Part shown: piece by piece, positions 31,526 through 41,499 of the stretch
How positions within the stretch are numbered: the first letter of the stretch is position 1
Layout: every line of letters starts with the position of its first letter
Source: Tetraselmis striata
Lineage: Eukaryota > Chlorophyta > Chlorodendrophyceae > Chlorodendrales > Chlorodendraceae
DNA length: 64,000 bases
Reading direction: 5' to 3'
Assembly (NCBI GenBank): GCA_006384855.1
Contig: VCJN01001170.1
Coordinates: 99,748 to 163,747, forward strand
Translations under genes and position numbers: made by a program
The notes under the pieces: model-generated
Database searches by the model: none
What the model was told of the DNA's origin: nothing
The model's input: only the letters and a program-made list of their open reading frames with translations

Positions 31526-31639
31526 CACCGATGTTAATATAGTGTGAATATTATATCGGCCGTAGACGATCAGGTCTGGCAGCACCGCCCGTGCTTGTAA
31601 ATAAGCGACAATGGATCTAGTCTCCCGCTAGTCTGTGCA

Positions 31640-32790
31640 CCGCCAGTGCACTCCGCAAGCCTCGCCTCCATCCGCGTCGGAACCGGTAGTAAGTGTTGTT
31701 GTGTGCGCACATCGTGACAATATTACACGGTGGGAATTGCAATTATTAGCGGTGGATAATGTGAAGGCGTTTCCGAAATCGACAGAGAATGAGGCGGTGC
31801 TGGCGGAGTGCATTGGCGGTGCATAGAATAGCGTGTTGCTGGGGTTTTGGCTGCATCGGACGCCGTATTCCCACCCATCCGGCACGGAATATCCGGTTTT
31901 CACACATTTGTGTGTTAATAAAGTGTGAATATTACGCGTCTTTTACGCCGGGTGGATGGGCATCCGGCGTCCGATGCACCCCAATTATTTGCAGCACGCT
32001 ACTCTACGCACCCCCAACGCACTCCGCAAGCCTCGCCTCCATCCGCGTCGGAACCGGTAGTAAGTGTTGTTGTGTGCGCACATCGTGACAACATTACACG
32101 GTGGCAATTGCAATTAGCGGTGGATAATGTGAAGGCGTTTTCGAAATCGACAGAGAATGAGGCGGTGCTGGCGGAGTGCATTGGCGGTGCATAGAATAGC
32201 GTGGTGCTGGGGTTTTGGCTGCATCGGACACCGTATTCCCACCCATCCGGCACGGAATGTCCGGTTTTCACACATTTGTGTGTTAATAAAGTGTGAATAT
32301 TACGCGTCTTTTACGCCGGGTGGATGGGCATCCGGCGTCCGATGCACCCCAATTATTTGCAGCACGCTACTCTACGCACCCCCAACGCACTCCGCAAGCC
32401 TCGCCTCCATCCGCGTCGGAACCGGTAGTAAGTGTTGTTGTGTGCGCACATCGTGACAACATTACACGGTGGCAATTGCAATTAGCGGTGGATAATGTGA
32501 AGGCGTTTTCGAAATCGACAGAGAATGAGGCGGTGCTGGCGGAGTGCATTGGCGGTGCATAGAATAGCGTGTTGCTGGGGTTTTGGCTGCATCGGACGCC
32601 GTATTCCCACCCATCCGGCACGGAATGTCCGGTTTTCACACATTTGCGTGTGAATATATATAGTGTGAATATTACGTACGCGTCTTTTACGCTGGGTGGA
32701 TGGGCATCCGGCGTCCGATGCACCCCGAATCTCACCAACACGCTACTCTACGCACCCCCAACGCACTCCGCCAGCCCCGCCTCTTTCCGC
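31640..32790 (+). repeat. 368-bp tandem repeat, three copies plus a partial
   Basis: The landmark CACTCCGCAAGCCTCGCC occurs at about 31,648, 32,025 and 32,393, with a diverged fourth start near 32,764. The second and third units are spaced exactly 368 bp; the first is about 377 bp because of small insertions. The copies are nearly identical, so expansion is recent. Open frames across them repeat the same shifted pattern and are not convincing genes. Confidence 0.9.
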
Positions 32791-32879
32791 GCAGGTCCTA
32801 CGTTCCATTGTATGTATATACATACGTACATGTACTGCTCCGAAACCAGCCCAAACTTAATGAGTGCACAAGTGTAAAT

Positions 32880-33016
32880 GGGGGGGGGGGGGGGGGGGTG
32901 GGGGGGTGGGGGGGGGGGGGGGTGTGGCGGCGGGGCATCCACTCACACATACCCCGGCGATGCATGACAGATATTACATGCCGTGGCGGGTCGGCGGGCC
33001 GACCCGGCGGGCCGAC

Positions 33017-33050
<34 letters not shown>
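32880..33050 (+). repeat. Cluster of poly-G tracts
   Basis: Two long G-rich blocks (32,880-32,922, broken by two T, and 33,019-33,050, about 32 G) lie within 170 bp. They are separated by the repeated GGCGGGCCGACCC word. Confidence 0.9.
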
Positions 33051-33051
<1 letters not shown>

Positions 33052-33824
33052 CTATTCAACTACACGTGCGACAGTGTCGTTTCGTGGAGCAGTATATGTG
33101 CCCGGCCTCATTTATACCGCCCCCTACCTGCGCTGCATGGTCCACCCCTACGAATTACTTAGCAAAAACCGCCATTACTTAATAGGAACCTAGCACAGCC
33201 AGGCTTATATGCCCGCTTTGCCGATCAACTTCTACGCACTTTCCGTCCCTTAACCGCCGGACATGGGGGTTAAGCCGCCAGCCTCGGCAGTTGCTTAGCC
33301 AGACTTGGCATCCCGTACCGTGTCCATGGCTCCGCAGCTCTGCCGCCGGCACACGCCGAGTCCGGCGCTTGCTGCCGCGGGGTTGCGCACGCATGCACGC
33401 ACGGTAATACGCCGCCGACGCCGCCACGCTTATTTCCACCACCTTCGCCAGCCGCAGCTTCGCACGCCTTTCCGCCGACGTACGAAACGCACGAATCCCC
33501 CCCCCCCCCCCCCCCCCCCCCCCCACCGTCCCCGCGTCATGTATATTATATTCGAGGCGACTATGCGGGGCGCAGCACACGCCGCGGCTTGGGTCGGCGG
33601 AGCGGCAGGCGGCGGGAGCCCTAATAATGGCCGGGCAGTATCCACACCCACACAGGCACCGCCGCTCACCTCCGACGCGGATGAACCGCCTCCCAAAGGA
33701 AACATGCCGGTTGGTGGTAATCCCAGCAGGCGTGGGGTGCCGGCGCCGGTACTGGTGCGACGGAGCTGTCGCGTCAGGAACCGCACCGCATGTGGAGCAA
33801 CACATGGCGGTGCCGGCCCCACCT

Positions 33825-34433
33825 ATGTCTAGGGCCACCTCCTCACAACACCCCGCCACGACGGCGTCGGCCACCGCCGACGGCGCCGTTGCGGGGGGGG
33901 GCGCCCTGCCAGGCGACGATGATGCGCCTGGTGCGCCGCGTCAGGAGGCGGAGGAGGCCGTGGTCGAGGCGACTGATCGGGCTGAGGGGGTTGTCGAGGC
34001 GAGCGAGGCTGCGCTCGCGCAACCCGCCCCGCAGCCACCTGCGGGACATGCCGACTTGCTCGTCGCCATGTTGACCGGAGCACTACGAGCAGTGGCGGGA
34101 GGCGGCCACATGCACTATCATGTGCGTGTCCTGGCCGGACGCCCGTCATGCGTGGACTGCGGCCAACGGACGGACTGGGAGTGTTGCTGCGACGGCACCC
34201 CGGCTTTGTGCGGCCCCAAGTACCCATGCATGGCGACCCATCAGCGGGCAGTCCTCTGCCCGACCACGGCCACGGTGAGGGCGGAGTTCCGCCATGTCAG
34301 GGACGCGTTCCACGACGCGACTCGCGCCGCCGTGTGTGAGGCTTCCGAGAAGGCACGCGCGGCTGGTAGGGTGCGCAGGGTGAGGCGGCGGACGGCCCAG
34401 GAGCTGAAGGAGAGCGAGACATGCCGTCAGTGA
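33825..34433 (+). CDS. Protein with C-terminal Cys/His cluster, inside CACTA
   Basis: ATG at 33,825 opens a 202-residue frame. Its first half is Ala/Glu-rich and low complexity. The second half holds CVDCGQRTDWECCCDGTPAL followed by CGPKYPC and HQ, a Cys-x2-Cys...Cys-x-Cys...Cys...His arrangement. The spacing recalls the C-terminal zinc ribbon of piggyBac-type transposases, but no DDE domain lies upstream. The protein ends with a basic helix (ARAAGRVRRVRRRTAQ). It may be a captured zinc-ribbon exon. Confidence 0.5.
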   Translation: MSRATSSQHPATTASATADGAVAGGGALPGDDDAPGAPRQEAEEAVVEATDRAEGVVEASEAALAQPAPQPPAGHADLLVAMLTGALRAVAGGGHMHYHVRVLAGRPSCVDCGQRTDWECCCDGTPALCGPKYPCMATHQRAVLCPTTATVRAEFRHVRDAFHDATRAAVCEASEKARAAGRVRRVRRRTAQELKESETCRQ

Positions 34434-34610
34434 GGTCGGGCGCAATGTCATTGGGTGGGGCACACGGACGTGTAACACTTGCACTTTGCGCGTACTGCTG
34501 GGTTACATCCAAGCGGTGTCACACTATGCAACCGGAAAGGCTGCGTTGCTACTGCAAACGATGCTACGCCTCACTCGGTAGCAACCGCTGCCCCGCCTAT
34601 CCCACAGCCG

Positions 34611-34641
<31 letters not shown>

Positions 34642-35047
34642 GCACCGCGTACGCACAAGCCTGGGTATACGCATCAACTGCCCGCCGGGATGAGAAACTG
34701 GTATTGGTAGTGTGTCTGTGGGGTGGAGGGGGGGCAAAAGAGCTGCCAATTGCTGCCAAGCTGGTGCGTTACATTGGGGCAGGCGCTGGGCAGACAATTG
34801 GGGCTCGCTTCAGAGCATTGTCTAGTGCCTATGCGGCTGCGCCGCCTCCACCGCATGCAGACTCTCCGGGCTCACCAGCACCGCCACCTCAGTCATGCGG
34901 CCCTGCATCCCGCAGCCTGCCGGCGCCAGCCAGATCAGAGGTATCCAGAAGCCAGTGCTGGGGTTGTTGCGGCATGACCGCATAGTTTTCAGCGGCTGCC
35001 GTCCACATATTGTAATGCATCCCTTTCCGCCGATTCCGCTGTATGCG

Positions 35048-36137
35048 CTGTCTTGGCGCCGCGCTGCCCCGGCCGCCGCGCCTTGGCGCCGCGCTGCCCC
35101 GGCCGCCGCGCCTTGGCACCGCGCTGCCCCGGCCGCCGCGCGTTGGCGCCGCGCTGCCCCGACCGCCGCGCCTTGGCGCCGCGCTGCCCCGGCCGCCGCG
35201 CCTTGGCGCCGCGCTGCCCCGCCCATCCCACTCGCGTTGGCGCCGCGCTGCCCCGGCCGCCGCGCCTTGGCGCCGCGCTGCCCCGGCCGCCGCGCCTTGG
35301 CGCCGCGCTGCCCCGGCCGCCGCGCCTTGGCGCCGCGCTGCCCCGGCCGCCGCGCCTTGGCGCCGCGCTGCCCCGGCCGCCGCCCCTTGGCGCCGCGCTG
35401 CCCCGCCCATCCCACTCGCGTTGGCGCCGCGCTGCCCCGGCCGCCGCGCCTTGGCGCCGCGCTGCCCCGGCCGCCGCGCCTTGGCGCCGCGCTGCCCCGG
35501 CCGCCGCGCCTTGGCGCCGCGCTGCCCCGCCCATCCCACTCGCGTTGGCGCCGCGCTGCCCCGGCCGCCGCGCCTTGGCGCCGCGCTGCCCCGGCCGCCG
35601 CCCCTTGGCGCCGCGCTGCCCCGGCCGCCGCGCCTTGGCGCCGCGCTGCCCCGGCCGCCGCGCCTTGGCGCCGCGCTGCCCCGGCCGCCGCGCCTTGGCG
35701 CCGCGCTGCCCCGGCCGCCGCGCCTTGGCGCCGCGCTGCCCCGGCCGCCGCGCCTTGGCGCCGCGCTGCCCCGGCCGCCGCGCCTTGGCGCCGCGCTGCC
35801 CCGGCCGCCGCCCCTTGGCGCCGCGCTGCCCCGCCCATCCCACTCGCGTTGGCGCCGCGCTGCCCCGGCCGCCGCGCCTTGGCGCCGCGCTGCCCCGGCC
35901 GCCGCCCCTTGGCGCCGCGCTGCCCCGGCCGCCGCGCCTTGGCGCCGCGCTGCCCCGGCCGCCGCGCCTTGGCGCCGCGCTGCCCCGGCCGCCGCGCCTT
36001 GGCGCCGCGCTGCCCCGGCCGCCGCGCCTTGGCGCCGCGCTGCCCCGCCCATCCCACTCGCGTTGGCGCCGCGCTGCCCCGGCCGCCGCGCCTTGGCGCC
36101 GCGCTGCCCCGGCCGCCGCGCCTTGGCGCCGCGCTGG
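35048..36137. repeat. 30-bp GC-rich minisatellite with higher-order structure
   Basis: The unit is CTTGGCGCCGCGCTGCCCCG plus GCCGCCGCGC. About 35 units run without a break. Five variant units carry GCCCATCCCACTCGCG instead and are 34 bp long, at about 35,221, 35,405, 35,529, 35,833 and 36,047. The number of normal units between them is 5, 3, 9 and 6. No unit has a stop codon in several frames on both strands, producing very long artificial open frames. Confidence 0.95.
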
Positions 36138-37640
36138 GTATCGAGTCCTCCCCTCCCTAGTGAGCGCGTCCACCTGCGCCTTGCGCTCGGGGCCGTCCTC
36201 CTCCGTCACCACATTCTGCAACCCCCACCGCGTGACGAACCACGCAGCTCCTTGCAGGCGCTTGTACATGTGCCCAAGCACCGCCAGTCGCGACACCGAA
36301 CGCACCACCGCTGGGGACGCGAGCTCCTTCTCGGGCATGATCGCCTTCACCCGGGCCTTCTCGAGCAGCGGACCGGCGTTAAGAATGGAAAACGTTTCCA
36401 TGTGGTGCAAGCAGTCCTCCATGACCCAGCCGGGCTGCACCGTCACCTTGCCTGACCCTGCAGTCATGGAGGGGAATGCCGTCACGCCCACGCCCACGCC
36501 CACGCCCGGGGGGGGGGGGGGGGGGGGGGGGGAGGGGTTTACCTTTCGATTCTTGGACACTGCAAACGAAGGGCGCAACCCGCGTTCAAAGTTGCTGGGT
36601 ATCGGGACTAAAGCCTGGCGCCGGTCTTCCTGCTTCATAGCTCGGAATCCAATGTGGCCCTGCACGGTGACAAATTTCCTCCATAAGTCCCTTCCCAAGC
36701 CAAAAAAAAACAGGTGGAACGGCGCGAGGGGGAAGAGGTTGACCATGCTGACATAGCCCAGGACCACATGCACATGGCACACGCCATGGCAGCCAGTGTT
36801 CTGCTTGGCCTCCGCCAGCCGGGTTGTGTTGACCGCACGCCGGGCAAGGTGCGTGATTCACTGGACAAGTCATCGCCTTCATGGACGGTTACCAAGCGAG
36901 CCTCCCCGTCCGCATCCACAGGGGGGTGCTCCTGCGCAGCCGTCATAGCCTCCACAACCTGCCACGCCGACCGGGCGGGTGCGTGTGATTCCATACAACC
37001 GCAGTTGAGTGGTGCCACCAGCACGCAGGCCGGGCCCACTCACCTCTGAACGCAGAAGGCCCACAATGCCCCCGTCCTCGAAAACAGCGCGCCACTGGGT
37101 CGCCCCGCCGTAGTCCTCCAACACCCACTCGGTAACGACGCCGGTTATCACGCCGTAGTGCCATACTCCCCGGAACTTCTTGGCGATGACCTTCATGTAG
37201 AAGTCGCCGGGATCGCCTTTCCATATCACGCCCTCATCGCGGGTTCCACGCCCGCCGGCGGCCACACAGGCGCGTCGATGTCCATACCGTCTTCGTCAAC
37301 GGGGTCCTCCCCCACGCCCATCACATCGTCCACCTTCGAGCCGCCGTCGTCCGAGACCGGCGCCGGCGGGCCGTTTCCGACGGCTGCAACTACTCCTGCT
37401 GCCGCCCCTGTTGTTGTTGTTGTTGCTGCTGCCGCCCCTGCTGCTGCTGCTTGTGATAAGGCGGCCTTGCGGCGCAACTTAGCCGCACGCTTCAACGAGT
37501 GGCTACAGTTCGGGAATTTTAGGAAGTGCCGCTCTCGCGCCATCTTATCACATGTGCCCGTCACGTTGCCCCGGCAGTGCTTGCATGAGTACACGCCATC
37601 CTTCGACACACTCGCTATCCATCCCTTTGCCGGCATGCCT
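36138..37640 (-). CDS. Multi-exon gene with BED-like zinc knuckle and Tudor-like domain, inside CACTA
   Basis: On the minus strand exon a (about 37,640-37,288) encodes [20 protein letters not shown] then [10 protein letters not shown], like a BED finger. A 71-bp GT-AG intron (37,287-37,217) joins in phase to exon b (37,216-37,044), with [17 protein letters not shown] and [17 protein letters not shown], the layout of a Tudor-type domain. A second intron (37,043-36,959) joins in phase to [11 protein letters not shown]. Further down, 36,740-36,540 ([35 protein letters not shown]) and 36,465-36,140 ([19 protein letters not shown]) still look coding, weakly like the region after the catalytic domain in CACTA TNP2 proteins. 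The gene then runs into the minisatellite, so its 3' end is lost. Confidence 0.5.
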
Positions 37641-38239
37641 GCTGCCGCGCGCGGGGGGCGGGGGGGGGGGGGGTTGAGAGTTGGGGTGGATGTAACCCAC
37701 CACCGGCAGGCAACACAGATGCGAGTGCGCGGCTGTCCGCGCTTGATTCAACGGTGAGCGGCGGTGACCGTGAGGCGACCCCATACTTCATGCGCGTGCT
37801 GGGGCGTTACACAATCATCAGCAGTTAGGGCGGCTGCATTAAAACGCGCACCTACGAACACCACCTACCGCCTACCACCTACCGTACCACCTACATCCGC
37901 CCACACCTCCGCCCGTCGTGCCGCACATCGCCGCACACCGCGGGGTCAGCGGTCAGCGATGTGCGGTCAGCGATGTGCGGCGATGTGCAATGAGTGCGTA
38001 CATCCGCCTGTACTTAGCCCGGGTGCTCCGCGTCGGCGGGCGACACGCGAGCCCGCGTGCGCATATCAATTTGATGAAATTATGGAAACGAGAAATTCAT
38101 ATAGTACTTTACAGGTCGCGCGAGATAGTCGTCGCTACTGGGTATGAAATCCACGTCCCTCGTCCGTCCCGTATCGTCCCCGTATGTCGTCGTTCGTCAC
38201 CAGTAGGGCACATTTACGTCACATCTGAATCTCACAGTG

Positions 38240-38758
38240 GGATGCAAGCAAGAAGTTGTTGTGTCAGCTGCCGGCGTCAGCGCATGCCGACATCGCGGAG
38301 TCGCTGCACTACTTCGATGCCGCCCGTCAAGTGTTCGCCGGCGGCCGCGTGCCAGCGGCACGATGGGCCATCAGCCAGCGCGAGGAGCAAGCCGAATGGA
38401 TGGCGGACACCCTTACCACCTGGCTGCAACTGATGCTGACAGCAGCAGTGCAAGAGCCCCCCCCCCCCCCCCCCCCCTGCCCCCCCGCCCCCGCGCGCGG
38501 GGTTCGCGTAGACGTCCTACTCCGAAAGGAGGCCACAACAGCCGCGTCAGTGATCGGCGTGACGATAAAGAAGATCAAGTACTTCAGCGGCTGGGCGCTG
38601 GAGTCCATCGTGGTGCTAGCCTACATCAACCCAAAGTGCTGCCGTGTCCGGCAGCATGGCACCTCTTTGGCTGGATGACCCCCTGGGGCGGTTAACCAGC
38701 CAGGCTGCCACGCCAAGGGGCGACATGATGGCAAAACTGCGAGCCCCTTGCTTTGCTA
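38240..38758 (+). pseudogene. Tyrosine recombinase, PAT copy 2, C-terminal half, and B1 repeat
   Basis: The sequence resumes at the CACTA target site with KKLLCQLPASAHADIAESLH and runs through a poly-C (Pro) tract at 38,458-38,477. It then reaches LLRKEATTAASVIGVT and KIKYFSGWALESIVVLAYIN. Compared with copy 1, GGW has become SGW and DYID has become AYIN, so the catalytic end is degraded although the Tyr remains. The 29-bp B1 repeat is at 38,730-38,758. A2 and B2 are absent. Confidence 0.82.
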
Positions 38759-39560
38759 ACGGCCTAAAATGAAATGCAGCCTTCTCAGCGCTCATGAAAG
38801 GCTATTCGTAGCCATCATCGTCCCGTCAGTCCATGTGCGAGTACCCGTAGTCGCTGTTTATGACAGATTAAAGTACTGTACCATTAGCACCAGTATCTCG
38901 TGTACATATCCATCCTGTGATATTTCTCCGCCCCCAAAATCGTTGTCTAATTACCGTATCTGCACCACGGTTACATTTACATAGGGTGCTGGTAGCCGCA
39001 AAAGGCGATCAGGAAATCACGGCTTTCGTATCGTATCTGTACCGGTATACCACGGATACCGTCTGATACTCGTACCGGTACCGGGTAAATGCAGCACGTC
39101 CGGGGTGGGGTTGAGAGAACGGGTTTCGTACAATTGCCTTTGATCACGTGAGTACGGATCATAGTACTTAAATTGTCGATGTCCGTGAAAAAGCTGTACG
39201 GACGGTGACGCTGGCCGCTCTGGCCGTTGCCGCTCAGATGACGGGGCCAGCATTGCTAGGATATCGGCCGCTATGCTTGCTATTTACCTGTATTTTATGG
39301 GTTTATTTAGTTGCTAAGCTGGTTTGGGCGCTACCGTGAGGTAGTTGTGCCTTTCCTTCTCAGTACTTTCCGTGCATCCACTAGACGCTTTCCCCGTGAC
39401 CAAACCCGCTACATACTGTAATGGGTTTTGTTAAGCCGTGTTTCGTAAGGCGGCGGCGGTTCGTTCGAGCCGACGCGTCGTCCTGCGCCCGCCAGCAGCA
39501 GGTCAGACGCCATGAACGTGTGTCGACATGACAGTAGTGCCAAGGTGTGAGTGCTCGGTC
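38759..39560. other. Upstream region of the SLC4 gene
   Basis: No gene is recognised. It contains a GTACCGG-rich stretch at about 39,020-39,090, similar in wording to the repeats at 30,188-30,238 inside the CACTA element. Confidence 0.4.
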
Positions 39561-39570
39561 ATATATAAAC
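39561..39570 (+). promoter_or_regulatory. TATA box of the SLC4 gene
   Basis: ATATATAAAC lies 148 bp before the start codon. A start of transcription about 30 bp further (near 39,590) would give a leader of about 120 nt. It is the cleanest TATA-like element ahead of a gene in this window. Confidence 0.55.
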
Positions 39571-39708
39571 AAGGCAGTAATTGGACTCTCAGTCGCAACT
39601 CATCTGGCTTTCAGCAAGCATTAACATCGATTTCAAGTTGACCTTGCGAACTTACCGCCCTGTTCTGCAGGTGCCGCTCTTTCTCGGCTATCCACAAACC
39701 TCGATACT

Positions 39709-41499
39709 ATGTCGCCTCTCGCGCCCGTCGTGCGAGATGAGGACAACATCCCCCTCATCCGCGGCTTCGGCAAGGGCTTCGTGGAGGACCTCCGCGTGAA
39801 GCTGCCTTGGTATTGGAGCGACATCAGGGACTGCCTCCACACCAAAGCTATCACCGCCGTGCTGTACATCTTCTGGGGTGCCCTCGCGAATGCCGTCGCC
39901 TTCGGCGCGCTGCTGGGCGACGCCACGGAGGGCTACATGGGCGCCACCGAGACCCTGCTGGCGACCGCCACCCTGGGCATGATATACCCCCTGTTGTGCG
40001 GCCAGCCGCTGACAATCATGGGCGCCACCGGCCCTATCGCGGCGTACATTATCGCGCTGCGTAGTATGGGCGCTCTCGTGGGCGTGTCTTTCCTGCCTTT
40101 CTACGCGTGGACCGGTTTGTTCCTTTCGCTGTACCTGTTCCTCGGCGCGATGTTCAGCCTGTCCAACGCGATCCGGATTGTGACTCGATTCACGGAGGAG
40201 CTGTTTTCCGTGCTTGTGTCGGTGATCTTCATCTACGAGGCGGTGCGCTACTTCTTCGCGCTGTTCGCCGACCCCACGGTGTCGCACGGCGAGGCCAAGA
40301 CGGGGCTGTTCGTTGGCCTGGTGACGTTCTTCTCGGCGATTTCTATCCGCGGATGCCGCAACGGGCGCCTGTTCAACCAGTGGGTCCGCAACCGCGTGGC
40401 CGACTTCGCGCCCGTGATCGCCATCTTCCTGGGCCTGGGCATCTCGTGGCTGTTGATCGGACACTACGGCATTGAGAAGATCGACCTGGACTTCCTGCCC
40501 TTCGCCGGTGGCGACATCACCGCCACTACACTAGGCACCGACGTGCGCCCCTGGCTGACGGACCTGTCGGACATCAACGCTGCTGGCATCGGCCTGGCGG
40601 CTGTGGGCGGCCTGTTTGCGTTTATCGTGATCTTCTTCGACCAGAACATCACTGTGCGCCTGGTCAACGCCCGTGAACACAACCTGAAGAAGGGCTACGG
40701 CTATGACATGGACATGTTGGCGCTATGCCTGTGCACCATTGCGCTGTCCCTGGTGGGCTGCCCCTGGATGGTGTCCGCGACGGTGCCATCCCTGAACCAC
40801 TGCCGCGCACTATGCTTCTTCGGCGATGAGGGTGGCAAGAAGGGTGAGGAGCAGAACTCTGAGGCGGCGCTGGAGGAGAAGTCCATGATGGCGATCCAGA
40901 GGGTGCGCAGCCTGGTAGACATGGAGGCCGGTGTGGAGAAGAGCGCAGACAGCGTGGGTGCTGATGGTGTCCAACTGGGTGCGCTGCGCAAGACCGAGAG
41001 CCACCGCGACCTGCTCAAGGCGGTGCACCAGGAGGCGTCCTCTGCCCTGGAGATCCTGGCACTGCCTACTGGCACCCAGATCACGGGATGCTTGGAGCAG
41101 CGCGTGACCGCCTTCCTGACCCATCTGCTAATCATGCTGTCGCTGCTTTTCCTGCGCCCCGCCCTGGCCAGCATCCCGCTGGCGGTGCTACGCGGCCTGT
41201 TCATGTACAATGGATGGTCCAACCTGGCTGGCAATGAGTTCTGGGATCGCCTGTTCCTGCCCATCACGGACAAGACGAAGCTGCCCAACAAGTCGTACTG
41301 CAAGGTGAAGATGTGGAAGGCGTACGCCTGGACGGCAATCCAGCTGGTGCTGCTGGTGGCGGTGCTGGTCCTGATGCGCTCGCCGGCGGGCTTTGTGTTC
41401 CCTCTAGCTATTGGCATGCTGCATCCCATCAAGATTGGCATCTCCAAGATGAAGTGGCTGTCGGAGGAGGATGTGGAGGCGCTGGACTCTCACTTCTAA
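39709..41499 (+). CDS. SLC4-family bicarbonate/borate transporter, intronless, 596 aa
   Basis: A single open frame encodes a membrane protein with about 12 hydrophobic segments and no large cytosolic N-domain, as in plant/fungal BOR and algal SLC4 proteins. Diagnostic stretches are [16 protein letters not shown] (about residues 98-113), [40 protein letters not shown] and [20 protein letters not shown], followed by [17 protein letters not shown] charged ~110-residue cytosolic loop ([20 protein letters not shown]) separates the last membrane block. The protein should move bicarbonate or borate across the plasma or an internal membrane; in algae such proteins feed the carbon-concentrating mechanism. 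The ATG at 39,709 is the first in frame. No break is seen. Substrate choice cannot be read from sequence alone. Confidence 0.92.
   Translation: MSPLAPVVRDEDNIPLIRGFGKGFVEDLRVKLPWYWSDIRDCLHTKAITAVLYIFWGALANAVAFGALLGDATEGYMGATETLLATATLGMIYPLLCGQPLTIMGATGPIAAYIIALRSMGALVGVSFLPFYAWTGLFLSLYLFLGAMFSLSNAIRIVTRFTEELFSVLVSVIFIYEAVRYFFALFADPTVSHGEAKTGLFVGLVTFFSAISIRGCRNGRLFNQWVRNRVADFAPVIAIFLGLGISWLLIGHYGIEKIDLDFLPFAGGDITATTLGTDVRPWLTDLSDINAAGIGLAAVGGLFAFIVIFFDQNITVRLVNAREHNLKKGYGYDMDMLALCLCTIALSLVGCPWMVSATVPSLNHCRALCFFGDEGGKKGEEQNSEAALEEKSMMAIQRVRSLVDMEAGVEKSADSVGADGVQLGALRKTESHRDLLKAVHQEASSALEILALPTGTQITGCLEQRVTAFLTHLLIMLSLLFLRPALASIPLAVLRGLFMYNGWSNLAGNEFWDRLFLPITDKTKLPNKSYCKVKMWKAYAWTAIQLVLLVAVLVLMRSPAGFVFPLAIGMLHPIKIGISKMKWLSEEDVEALDSHF

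Larger units (their letters stand above)
29927..38239. mobile_element. CACTA-like (EnSpm/CMC) DNA transposon, 8,313 bp
   Basis: Both ends carry the same 22-bp inverted repeat, starting CACTGTGAGATTCAGATG, at 29,927-29,948 and 38,218-38,239. The flanking 3-bp duplication is GGA (29,924-29,926 and 38,240-38,242). CACTG ends plus a 3-bp duplication define the CACTA superfamily. Joining the flanks restores the recombinase sequence seen in PAT copy 1 (GATGCAAGCAAGAAG). No intact TNP2-type transposase was found inside. The interior has several spliced gene pieces on both strands, a 368-bp tandem repeat and a GC minisatellite, so this is probably a cargo-bearing or non-autonomous copy. Confidence 0.9.

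Noticed and set aside
34822-36782. Very long open frames (up to about 600 codons) on both strands over the GC minisatellite
   Set aside because: The 30-bp unit has no stop codon in several frames, so openness is automatic. The Pro/Ala/Arg repeats show no domain, and only the non-repeat flank at 36,140-36,740 looks coding.
29927-38239. Complete CACTA transposase (TNP2) inside the element
   Set aside because: Only a weakly similar C-terminal-type segment at 36.14-36.74 kb was seen; no DDE catalytic block was found.
39688-40464. Open frames antisense to the SLC4 gene
   Set aside because: They are low in domain content and explained by the GC-rich third codon positions of the real gene.
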